The notes beneath the pieces are model-generated. The model made no database searches, was not told the DNA's origin, and was given only the letters and a program-made list of their open reading frames with translations. A DNA stretch of 23,566 nt from CAZBBC01 sp964489835. Lineage in GTDB: Bacteria > Calditrichota > Calditrichia > JAJRVZ01. A program made the translations under genes and the position numbers. Below are positions 8,386-15,799 of the stretch, piece by piece. The DNA is taken from NCBI GenBank assembly GCA_964489835.1, contig CAZBBC010000061.1:1-23566 (forward strand), given 5' to 3'. The stretch's first letter is position 1; every line of letters begins with the position of its first letter.

Positions 8386-10977
8386 TCAGAACAATGGATT
8401 CGCTTCCGAAAGCAATTGAAAATAGGCAATCAATCCATATTTCGATTCAAAGAAAGCTATGAAGGTAAAAAGTGCAATACCATATGTTAATGCTATAATA
8501 ATGAATATTTTATAAGCTCTTATTGTTCGTAAAACCCGCAGACCGTTTCCAAGTCTAAAATTAAACCAGAAGAAAAAGAAAACGAGTATTATAAAAAAAA
8601 GCATATGATAAATACGATAATACATCAAATGATACGATAACAGACTCATTGGTAGTAAAAACAGAAGGGGTGCGCCGGCCCAGTTACAGATTGCAAGGTA
8701 TTGTCTGAATCGTATTTTTTCTCCAGCAAATAAGTTACTAATTTTTAGAAGGATTACAACAGTTAATTGCATTAAATAAAAACAAAACCATATAAAAAGG
8801 GAAATATATAGCGGTGAATCTACAAGCTGGAGATAGAAATATTTTAAATTTAGGGGCACAAGGACTGAACTCAGATATTCCTCTATGAGAAGATTATCTC
8901 TATTATAGTAAAAATAAGCGGACAAAACCGTTGAAACAAGAAAATTAGTATACAGGCTAATTATTGTGGAATCCACGATAGCAATGATCCTACGGTCACG
9001 TAAATCCGCAAAAAAGCCATAAGGATGAGATAACGAGCGTTTTAAATTCTCTCTGAAACGATAATCCCGTCGATAAATGAACAGAAATAGAATGGACAGG
9101 ATAAATACTGAAATGCTGTAAAAGTTGGTTTTTTTTACCAATTTTGGATTTATTGCAGGAAGAGAATATTCACCATTGAGGAATTGTTTCACCCGACGGT
9201 GAAGATCTCGTTTATTACCCTCCCAGTCGATCAAACCATAGGGATAGATACAGTGGTCAGGAAAGACATTATGCGTAACCCGGCTGGGGGAATTGGCTTC
9301 CCAATCCCGATAGGATTCCAAAAAAAATCCACTAATCTCTGGTTTCCCTTCGATATGCCTGAGAAAAGATTGCATACGCGCAGATTGTAATTCTTCAGCT
9401 GCCAGCTGATCATCTTGATCTACATCCGTAACAAGTGAAAAGCCGGCATTTGCTAAAAATATTGATGATCCGTTTTTGAATATTCGGGTATTTTCAATTT
9501 TTGTAAAATCTCTCAGAAGAGAAATATCGTATTTATTGAAAATATAAAAGTTCGTGATCGGTTTTTGACCAACTAAATTAAAATTAATTGGAGAGAGATA
9601 CAAAAGAGTAGTGGATTTCTGTTCGATGAATCCTTTTAAAATTAAAATAAATTTTTTTACCGTCGGGAGATGAAGGGGAATTTCATTACCAATCCCAAAG
9701 GCGGTAAAGGAGGGATGTAAGGCATACATTTTTACAGTTTCGTCAGCGATATCTTTTGCCGCCTGCAGAAGTCGGTCATCTCTGAAATAGGGCTCCGGTA
9801 TTCTCCAAAAGCCATTTTCTGCGAAGAGATAAAGACCGAGTGAATCTGCTAAATAAAAGCAGTATGTGTGTGGTAGAGCGTTGGGAAAACGGATCGCATT
9901 AAAACCAAGGCCCTTTATATCGATAAAATCATTTTTTAATTGCTCGTAAAAATCTTTTTGTGTAATTGAATAAGTATCATTTTCCTTAATAATGGGAAAA
10001 TCAGTGCGATAATTAATGCCGTTTATCCGAACAGGAAGTTCATTGGCATAAAAAATACCATTCTTTATCTGAACTTGGATCAGACCGATCTTCTGTTCAT
10101 TACTGGCGATTAAACCTGTTCCGGATTTTGCTTGAAGACGGATAATATAAAATGATGGATGGTCCGATGACCAGTGTTCTGGGCGCAAGATCTCAATGGT
10201 TCGGTTAATTCGCTTTTGTAAATCATTATGATCAATATATTCAAAACGCTTAAATATAATTTCCCCTGTGGGTGATATAATCTCCTCTTCACAACGGATT
10301 TTAGAATCAGCCGCTTTTAAATCAGATCCATCAGTTGTTACTGCTATCTCATAATCATATGAGAGTTTATTATCCTGGTATTGATAAGAGAGATTTGAAA
10401 AATAGACAGGGGGAAGCCATTCGAGAAAAATTTCTCCGCATATTCCCAGATGACGAATAGGATTAAATACCCGCACCATCTCCGGAATACCTTCTTCAGG
10501 TGATTCAGGCTTACGGATAGTTATCTCCAGCGTATTTTCATTATTCATATTTAGAATGTTTGCCGGAATGGGGATATTAAATCCCGAAGGATAATTCAAT
10601 CGATGTAAAATTAAAATATTATTCAATTTTATACTGGCAATACCCCGGATCTCTGAAAAATGGATGAGCAATGTTTGGTCTTTTAATGAGTCCGGAACCA
10701 GGAATTTATTGATAAAGGTAACCTGTGTAAAAGATATTGGGGCGAGAACTGGTAATGCAACATTATCCGAGATGATATCTCCGGAAGATAATAATTGCCA
10801 TCCTTTATCAATAGTATTGACAGAATGAAGATTTTTTGTGTTCGAAAATGAATAAAAATTCATTTCCCGGTTTAAATCTAGTGATTGGGCAAATAAAAGC
10901 TTTCCGGAAACGAACAATATAATATATATAATAAAATTAATCAGTCGTTGCTTTTTAGTTGAATTTTTATCTGTCAT
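8386..10977 (-). CDS. GH2-like glycosidase-fold protein with C-terminal Yip1-like membrane domain
   Basis: An 863-residue protein from the ATG at 10977. A longer frame begins at a TTG at 11046, but only the ATG puts a normal signal peptide (hydrophobic run ending SGKLLFAQ) at the N-terminus. Residues about 30-300 fit the jelly-roll and Ig-like domains of glycoside hydrolase family 2. The TIM barrel follows with GFNAIRFPNALPH and the acid/base motif GIGNE (Glu432). Where the nucleophile Glu should be (SEYG in beta-glucuronidases) it reads LANAG, with Asn510, so hydrolysis is doubtful. SPSRV and YGLIDWEGNKR continue the family pattern. From about 619 to the end there are roughly six hydrophobic segments resembling a Yip1-type membrane domain. 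It lies between the PdxJ-like gene and smc, both close. The glycan ligand is unknown. Confidence 0.8.
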   Translation of the reverse strand: MTDKNSTKKQRLINFIIYIILFVSGKLLFAQSLDLNREMNFYSFSNTKNLHSVNTIDKGWQLLSSGDIISDNVALPVLAPISFTQVTFINKFLVPDSLKDQTLLIHFSEIRGIASIKLNNILILHRLNYPSGFNIPIPANILNMNNENTLEITIRKPESPEEGIPEMVRVFNPIRHLGICGEIFLEWLPPVYFSNLSYQYQDNKLSYDYEIAVTTDGSDLKAADSKIRCEEEIISPTGEIIFKRFEYIDHNDLQKRINRTIEILRPEHWSSDHPSFYIIRLQAKSGTGLIASNEQKIGLIQVQIKNGIFYANELPVRINGINYRTDFPIIKENDTYSITQKDFYEQLKNDFIDIKGLGFNAIRFPNALPHTYCFYLADSLGLYLFAENGFWRIPEPYFRDDRLLQAAKDIADETVKMYALHPSFTAFGIGNEIPLHLPTVKKFILILKGFIEQKSTTLLYLSPINFNLVGQKPITNFYIFNKYDISLLRDFTKIENTRIFKNGSSIFLANAGFSLVTDVDQDDQLAAEELQSARMQSFLRHIEGKPEISGFFLESYRDWEANSPSRVTHNVFPDHCIYPYGLIDWEGNKRDLHRRVKQFLNGEYSLPAINPKLVKKTNFYSISVFILSILFLFIYRRDYRFRENLKRSLSHPYGFFADLRDRRIIAIVDSTIISLYTNFLVSTVLSAYFYYNRDNLLIEEYLSSVLVPLNLKYFYLQLVDSPLYISLFIWFCFYLMQLTVVILLKISNLFAGEKIRFRQYLAICNWAGAPLLFLLPMSLLSYHLMYYRIYHMLFFIILVFFFFWFNFRLGNGLRVLRTIRAYKIFIIIALTYGIALFTFIAFFESKYGLIAYFQLLSEANPLF

Positions 10978-11029
10978 ATGTCTTCGAATATTAGATTCAG
11001 GTATCCTTTTCGTTGAGAGAAGATCGCCA

Positions 11030-11740
11030 TTAAATGAGACTAACAAAATCTCTTACTGCTTGTTCAAATCCTATAGCGAGGGCCTTAACCAACAGGGAGT
11101 TTGCGACAATTATATCATCCAGAAAATGAATTTTTGCTATTTCTCCGATATTTTCCTGGCTGATACCAGCGCTGATATTAACGCCCATACCTAACTTATT
11201 AGCAGCAATAACCAATGTATTAAGCTCTTCCAGTTCAGCAATTTGTTGATCCAAATCATCGGCAGAGGTATACAATTTTGCGTTTAATTCAATATAATCA
11301 AATTCCAGTTTTCCTGCCTGTTTAATGGTGCTTAGATTTGGTTCAATAAAAACACTGGTGGCGATCTCATTAGCCCGTGCATCTGCAATATAACCGCTCA
11401 GAGAACCGGTAGAATCCTCCAGATTAACTGTGCCCGGTAATAGTGAGATCTCAGGAGTTGAGGAAACAAATGTTACCATGTCCGGTTTTATTTTTAATAA
11501 TTTACGTACCGTATCATCATTAACAGTTGTCCGGATATTAAGATGTGTTTTAACAATCTCTTTTAACACTCTCACATCTCTGTCGTTCACACTTTTGATA
11601 TCCTCTCTCAGGAAACATATGATTGATTCTGCCCCCCCCATTTCTGCAAGAACGCTGATATGGGCGGGGTCCGGGATATCCTCTGCAAAAATATTTCGAA
11701 TAATAGCTACCGGATCAATATCAATACCTAAACGGCTCAT
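11030..11740 (-). CDS. PdxJ-family (pyridoxine 5'-phosphate synthase-like) protein with catalytic residues replaced
   Basis: At 236 residues it aligns end to end with PdxJ, the TIM-barrel enzyme that makes pyridoxine 5'-phosphate. Conserved landmarks are RLGIDID, YPDP-like IPDPAHISVLAE, FLRED, NDRDVRVLKE and the C-terminal IGFEQAVRDF. The functional positions are changed. By E. coli numbering (from memory) His12 is Pro10, His45 is Phe43, His52 is Ser50, Glu72 is Arg70 and His193 of the AGHG motif is Ala191. The phosphate-binding HTG and IGHA elements read NAK and VANS, and the TTEGGLD loop is gone. The fold seems kept and PNP synthesis very unlikely. GGAGG precedes the ATG. It sits between a lipoprotein gene and the GH2-like gene. 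Confidence 0.85.
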   Translation of the reverse strand: MSRLGIDIDPVAIIRNIFAEDIPDPAHISVLAEMGGAESIICFLREDIKSVNDRDVRVLKEIVKTHLNIRTTVNDDTVRKLLKIKPDMVTFVSSTPEISLLPGTVNLEDSTGSLSGYIADARANEIATSVFIEPNLSTIKQAGKLEFDYIELNAKLYTSADDLDQQIAELEELNTLVIAANKLGMGVNISAGISQENIGEIAKIHFLDDIIVANSLLVKALAIGFEQAVRDFVSLI

Positions 11741-11756
11741 TCAACCTCCAATTCTT

Positions 11757-12266
11757 TTAAAAACTTGATAGGTCATCCCATCTTTTTATTTTCCAAATAT
11801 CTAATGAATTACGAACAAAATTGAAACGTGCCTCTCCCCTGATCGTTGGAATATCTGTACCTCCATCAAGAGTGAGCTGAAAGGTAATTTTAATGGTATA
11901 TGTTGTGCTATCTATAGCTGCGCTATCGAGAATTCCTCCCCAAATAAGTTCTATAAAATTAAAATGGCGGAATAATCCTCCGGTTGTTTTCAAATCCACA
12001 TCGCGTCCCCAATTAATATTTGTTGGGGGAGAGGTGCCGTAGTTTTTTGAAATAAAAAGAAATGTACTATCCAGTAAATCACTATAAACCAGTGAATCTT
12101 TTTTTTCATAGGCATACTGAAAATTTGTCAGTACTTCTTCAGGTGTTTTCTGGGCAGTAATAATACCTGATTGATTATCTCCCAAATCTATCAATCCCGG
12201 TGCAAATGGATTGAGACAACATATTAGGAAAAATAACGGAAGTACAAAAGAAAATAATCGAGGCAT
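11757..12266 (-). CDS. NTF2/SnoaL-like lipoprotein (downstream paralog)
   Basis: About 169 residues. The ATG at 12266 is preferred; an adjacent in-frame GTG at 12269 would add one residue. The N-terminus is a lipoprotein signal with a hydrophobic stretch ending LICCLNPFAPG, so a Cys-anchored lipoprotein is likely. The mature part (TPEEVLTNFQYAYEKKDSLVYSDLLD) and the strand-rich C-terminus ending VRNSLDIWKIKRWDD resemble the NTF2/SnoaL fold. The preceding gene product has the same pattern (C-x-NPF, then NFRY, then VRN...W.I..W.D), so the two are tandem paralogs. It ends 16 bases before the PdxJ-like gene. The function is unknown. Confidence 0.75.
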   Translation of the reverse strand: MPRLFSFVLPLFFLICCLNPFAPGLIDLGDNQSGIITAQKTPEEVLTNFQYAYEKKDSLVYSDLLDSTFLFISKNYGTSPPTNINWGRDVDLKTTGGLFRHFNFIELIWGGILDSAAIDSTTYTIKITFQLTLDGGTDIPTIRGEARFNFVRNSLDIWKIKRWDDLSSF

Positions 12267-12271
12267 CACAA

Positions 12272-12865
12272 TTAATTTTTAAAGTTTGCTTTTAAATTGG
12301 ACCAGCTCCTGCTGTCTTCTTCTGTTGATTTAGTATCTTCCCAATAATAGATCGCCCACATTGCATTTATATTCCTTACCAGTTTCATTCGAGCAGAACC
12401 GGTGTAAACCATATTTTCAGTTTCAAACATTACGCTGAGGATGTACCGTATTGAATTCGTTTGAACCGAATCCGGTGATTGACTAATATTTGTAAAAGTA
12501 ATGGTATCGAGAAATTCAAGGGAAATCTTCCCTGATTGTTTGAAGACAGTGTTTAAATAACTTTTTTCATCCGTCAGAACCCAATTCCGAAATTTTTCTG
12601 TTTCCACACTGGGATCAGGTACGAAGCGATAAGTAAAAATGAAACCCTGAGAAAGATCAACAAAGCAATTTATGTGGTTTGATATATTTTTTTGAACAAC
12701 TGAATAACGGAAATTACTTATAACGACATCACTGCTGATCGGTTGATCAAAAATATCGCTTCCAACGTTAATCTCCGGTTCTTCAATATCTCTCAAATTG
12801 AATGGATTCGTGCAGGAAAGAATACCGAAGATAAGTAGCAGTAAAAAATTTCGATATATATTCAT
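12272..12865 (-). CDS. NTF2/SnoaL-like lipoprotein (first gene of the smc operon)
   Basis: A 197-residue protein with a short basic N-terminus, a Leu/Ile-rich core and the lipobox ILSC, giving a lipid-anchored mature protein that begins CTNPFNLRD. The mature part carries VVISNFRYSVVQKN, a long central insert, and a C-terminal block SARMKLVRNINAMWAIYYWEDT typical of NTF2-like small domains. It is a paralog of the next gene, with the stop only a few bases from that gene's start. No gene precedes it closely, so the operon promoter probably lies in the 440-base region upstream. A short inverted repeat (GCGGT-AA-ACCGC) sits 3-4 bases before the start codon. The function is unknown. Confidence 0.78.
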   Translation of the reverse strand: MNIYRNFLLLLIFGILSCTNPFNLRDIEEPEINVGSDIFDQPISSDVVISNFRYSVVQKNISNHINCFVDLSQGFIFTYRFVPDPSVETEKFRNWVLTDEKSYLNTVFKQSGKISLEFLDTITFTNISQSPDSVQTNSIRYILSVMFETENMVYTGSARMKLVRNINAMWAIYYWEDTKSTEEDSRSWSNLKANFKN

Positions 12866-13309
12866 AGCGCGGTAAACCGCAAGTGACTAAAGTTAAAAGT
12901 GATCTAAAGTGCCTAAAATAATTTAGCGAATATACTATATTTCTGGTTATACTCACATATTGCGTCTGTCCCGGATTTAATTTTTACAAACAACCTGAAA
13001 TATACCAAAATCAGGGATAAAAATAAACCATGAAGATAATGTGACATAAAGGTAATATTGATTTGGAATTGGGAACTCGGAACTGGGAATTGCAACTTCG
13101 AGGCGAGATACGTGATACGATATACACGAATTTCACAATTTATTTTAATGCTATCCTTTTTATTAAAATATGAGCAATTGGACATTGGACATTGGGATCA
13201 CGCCGGAAGGCGGATTCGCCTACTGGCGAATTTGATTTGGCATTTGTCATTTGGCATTGGGCATTTGCTAAATGTCAAGTCCTGATGACGACGTTACGTT
13301 GTATATCAC
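12866..13309. repeat. Intergenic region rich in quasi-tandem short repeats
   Basis: No gene is supported; open frames here lack protein-like composition. Several arrays of near-identical short words are present: CTAAAGT/AAAGTG units at 12881-12920, GGAATTGGGAACT/GGAACTGGGAATTG at 13064-13093, CAATTGGACATTGGACATTGGG at 13174-13197, and ATTTGGCATTTGTC/ATTTGGCATTGGGCATTTG at 13235-13267. A perfect stem-loop ATTCGCC-TACT-GGCGAAT lies at 13214-13231. The promoter of the minus-strand operon should lie near 12870-13000, but I cannot assign boxes with confidence. Confidence 0.55.
12869..12880 (-). promoter_or_regulatory. Short inverted repeat just before an operon start codon
   Basis: GCGGT-AA-ACCGC ends four bases from the ATG of the first lipoprotein gene, where a ribosome binding site would be expected but none is seen. 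It could be a small hairpin or operator that affects translation or transcription of the smc operon. The repeat is short, so chance is possible. Confidence 0.2.
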
Positions 13310-13570
13310 CTACTTCATCCCCAGCTTTTCGTTTTTTTCCAATAAACTTATCGCCTCCTTCAGGCGTTTCTCCCGCGTTTCAGGTCTTTTTGCCGTTACG
13401 ATCCAGCCAAAACATAAAGCCTCTTCAACAGCGTCATCATAAGGGATCCTTGATTTGCCACTATGTTTTTTATAATATATCAACCAGATTTCCTTGCTGG
13501 TCGAATGATTCTTTTCTAACCACTCTCGCCAGTCTTTGCGGTTGTTTACATATAATGTATTTGTTTTCAT
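13310..13570 (-). pseudogene. YdeI/OmpD-associated family gene with large internal deletion
   Basis: The 86-residue frame joins the two ends of a YdeI-family protein. Residues 1-57 (LYVNNRKDWREWLEKNHSTS, EIWLIYYKKHSGK, IPYDDAVEEALCFGWI) match the N-terminal half. Residues 58-86 (VTAKRPETREKRLKEAISLLEKNEKLG) match the extreme C-terminus, which in complete members follows a second WI. The usual middle section of roughly a hundred residues is missing. The junction near 13400 keeps the frame open. Full-length members, about 190 residues, are linked to cell-envelope or peptide resistance, though the biochemistry is unclear. It could be a remnant, or a rare in-frame mini-protein. It stands alone between repeat-rich stretches. 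Confidence 0.75.
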
Positions 13571-13953
13571 TCTAAATTATCTACCCTTTTTTTAAGCGTT
13601 GATACTTTTATTCTTAAAAGTTCTATAATGGATATAGCGCCGTAATAGGGGAGTAAAATCCGATATATATTTGTGGAAAATATTATTCCTTTCTTAGATA
13701 CACTGAGAAAGAATTCTGTATTTTCATTAGTTTTACGATAAAAATTCCCCTCTCTTTTCAAGAGAGGGGAAAAAGGGGTGAGTTCTTTGAATCAAATCTC
13801 CATATCAGTTTAAAATCAAATAGACTATTTAATTATTAGAATTTCTTGTTATCCTGTTAATCCTGTAAAAATTAAACCACACATAGCAGGATATGGTACT
13901 ATCAGATATTATTCATGTGCAACGCCCATTGGGCTTTATCAATCTCCGACGGT
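13571..13953. other. Intergenic region with dispersed repeat and remnant sequence
   Basis: No intact gene. It contains the minus-oriented copy of a dispersed repeat (13644-13792, listed separately) and a duplicated word ATCCTGTTAATCCTGTA at 13851-13867, a type of sequence often scattered between genes. A short minus-strand frame at 13902-13970 (MMLDYKPSEIDKAQWALHMNNI) reads like the C-terminal tail of a lost protein, but I cannot name it. Confidence 0.5.
13644..13792 (-). repeat. Dispersed repeat, copy 1 (inverted relative to copy 2)
   Basis: Read on the minus strand it begins ATTCAAAGAACTCACCCC, then a hairpin CCCCTCTCTTGAAAAGAGAGGGG, then a conserved AT-rich body with AAAACTAATGAAAATACA and CAAATATATATCGGATT, ending near ACTCCCCTATT. 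The same order of blocks occurs at 16917-17102 on the plus strand. Compared with that copy, the right-hand hairpin is missing or decayed. No open reading frame is conserved, which points to a non-coding, MITE-like or REP-like element. Confidence 0.75.
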
Positions 13954-14145
13954 TTATAATCCAACATCATTTTGAGCAGCGATACAAAGCACATGCCCTA
14001 ATACATTGAGTTTTTTTAGATGTTGATATATTTGAGTGCTAGTGGGAGAAGAAGCCGCTATAACATTCAGATTGGATGTGAAAATAAAAGCAATGAATAT
14101 AACACAATAATGATATACGCGAGACTTGTATGTAATCCGGTTCAA
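13954..14145 (-). pseudogene. N-terminal remnant of a PIG-L/LmbE-family deacetylase gene
   Basis: The 63-residue frame (TTG start, with GGAG upstream) has a signal peptide (VYHYCVIFIAFIFTSNLNVIAAS) and then SSPTSTQIYQHLKKLNVLGHVLCIAA. From memory this is the N-terminus of secreted PIG-L deacetylases of FCB bacteria, where LKKLNVLGxVLYIAAHPDDENT begins the zinc-binding motif. Here the sequence leaves the family exactly at IAA (IAAQNDVGL, then stop), so the HPDD zinc ligands and the remaining hundreds of residues are gone. An overlapping frame continues to 13902 with an unrelated tail, consistent with a deletion junction near 13970. It lies 16 bases after the DUF2911 gene on the same strand. 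Confidence 0.7.
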
Positions 14146-14161
14146 TATATTATTTCTCCAC

Positions 14162-15244
14162 TTATAAATTTTTCAGAATTCCTTCAATACGTGCTTTTTG
14201 ATTGGTGGGCGCCATCTCATACGCTTTTTCATAATTTGCTCTCGCACCTTCTTTATCGCCTTTATTATTTAGTGCCTCTCCAAGACTATCATACGTATTC
14301 CATGAATCAGGATGATTTTTTATGTTTAATCTGAATATTGTGATCGCTTCATCCAATTGGTTCTGATTCATTAACTGATAACCATAAATATTAAGTTCAG
14401 CTTCTGTAGCCGCATTCATTGAGGATTCCAGCAGTTTATCACCCTCTTCTTTTTTCCCCTGAAGGGATAGTAATCCGGCTTTAATCGTATGATTATTAAA
14501 ATTTTGGCCACCATTCATTCCCAGTGCCTTATCAATCCAGACCATGGCTTCTTCCGTGTTTATATTATTTTGCATACAATAACGGGCGGCAGTAGCCCAG
14601 GCAGCCTGATTAAAACCGGGAAGCGTTGTCAGATTTTTTCGATAGGTATCCAGAACAATGGCATGTCGATCAAATGCTATATTAAAGGAGGTTTTGACTT
14701 TCCCCCAGGAAAGAAATACATCACAAGATCCCGGTGTCAAATTCTCAAAGCCATACATCAACCATTCTCTATATTCTCCTTCCTGTGGTTTAATTTTAAT
14801 TCTTAAGGCATCATTAATTTCTTCATAAAAAAAACTACCCCAGGCATCAGAATCTTTACTGAAAATGACTGTCCACTCCTCTTCATAAACCAGAATATGT
14901 AAACCATATTTTCCGGCAGCCAGCGGATTCCCATTAATTTTTGCATCATGACTTAAGGTGATCGTTGTGTTCTCATCCGCACCGGCACGCCAGGGCATCG
15001 ATTTTCCATTTCCGAATGGATTGGGTGCCAGTCCGTAAGGAACTAATTTCCCCCAGATTTCCCGGTCTTTTACCCCCGGTCTGCTGTACGCAATTTCAAT
15101 ATTTGCAAAACCAATGGATTGAGAAACTTTAGCCTGTGGGCTGACCCGGATAAACGGTAATGTCTGTTGGGCAAACGTAGGTAATGCCATTGAGAGGATT
15201 AATAGTACACCCATTAATAAGCGTGAAAACCTTTTTGTACTCAT
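14162..15244 (-). CDS. Secreted DUF2911 protein with C-terminal TPR repeats
   Basis: A 360-residue exported protein. Residues 1-25 are a Sec signal peptide ending ALPTFAQ. The DUF2911 domain spans about 30-190, with FANIEIAYSRPGVKDREIWGKLVPYG, PWRAGADENTTITLSHDAKING and LAAGKYGLHILVYEEEWTVIFSKD. About 200-360 is helical with TPR-like units, the clearest being WNTYDSLGEALNNKGDKEGARANYEKAYEMAPTN. DUF2911 has no assigned activity; the architecture suggests a periplasmic binding or scaffolding role. A perfect AAGGAGGT Shine-Dalgarno precedes the ATG. The next coding sequence downstream is a PIG-L remnant, so any former operon is broken. Confidence 0.9.
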   Translation of the reverse strand: MSTKRFSRLLMGVLLILSMALPTFAQQTLPFIRVSPQAKVSQSIGFANIEIAYSRPGVKDREIWGKLVPYGLAPNPFGNGKSMPWRAGADENTTITLSHDAKINGNPLAAGKYGLHILVYEEEWTVIFSKDSDAWGSFFYEEINDALRIKIKPQEGEYREWLMYGFENLTPGSCDVFLSWGKVKTSFNIAFDRHAIVLDTYRKNLTTLPGFNQAAWATAARYCMQNNINTEEAMVWIDKALGMNGGQNFNNHTIKAGLLSLQGKKEEGDKLLESSMNAATEAELNIYGYQLMNQNQLDEAITIFRLNIKNHPDSWNTYDSLGEALNNKGDKEGARANYEKAYEMAPTNQKARIEGILKNL

Positions 15245-15799
15245 AGTGACCTCCTTCGAAAATGTTCTGATTATGATGATTCTTGTTTAATAAAGACAAT
15301 TATCTCCTGAAATATTTCTAAAAATATCGGATAATAAAAAAAAATGGTATTAATATTCGATCATTAAGGATATTCTTATTTCAATGCCACCAATAATGCA
15401 TCCTCTAAAAGGGTGGAGTATTGGTTTATGTCCGTTCTATTACAATAATTTATCCTCTACGAGGAAACGATTTTAGTATAATGCGTTTTTTTTATTTAGT
15501 AACAGAATAAAATATTCCGGCTGATCTGCCTGCGGTGGAAAATCCGTGGTTAATAAATTATTTTGTCTTTTGTCTTTTTTCTTTTGTCTTTGATTTGTTT
15601 GCAGCCATGAGCCGCGCTTTGATTAGATTACATGATAAGCATGACAATAAATTCATGAAGAATTCACTGTTCAATACGCAGGACACATTTATTTGTTTCA
15701 ATACCGGTTCCGTGTGCCTGTGAAGAATCTTTATTCGGCTGACTGAAAAAAGAATGTAATATTGTTGGTATTATTAAGAAGCGAAGGTCGATGAGGCCA
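15245..15799. other. Intergenic region, 555 bases, no gene seen
   Basis: No frame here looks like protein. It contains the leader of the DUF2911 gene on its left. A run of near-repeats of TTTTGTCTTT lies at 15561-15600, and a phrase near 15519-15552 (CTGATCTGCCTGCGGTGGAAAATCCGTGGT) has the look of a dispersed intergenic repeat. A weak hairpin TCCTC-TAC-GAGGA lies near 15451-15463. No promoter or terminator can be assigned with confidence. Confidence 0.5.

Noticed and set aside
10978..11046. N-terminal extension of the GH2-like protein from a TTG codon
   Set aside because: It overlaps the PdxJ-like gene and would bury the signal peptide; the ATG at 10977 gives a normal exported N-terminus.
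12866..13300. CRISPR-like array
   Set aside because: The words are degenerate and contiguous, with no regular spacer length and no cas gene in the window.
13192..13575. 127-codon plus-strand frame
   Set aside because: It runs through quasi-tandem repeats and then antisense to the YdeI-family remnant.
13567..13761. 64-codon minus frame
   Set aside because: Most of it is the translated dispersed repeat (copy 1); the matching region at 16917-17102 has no conserved frame.
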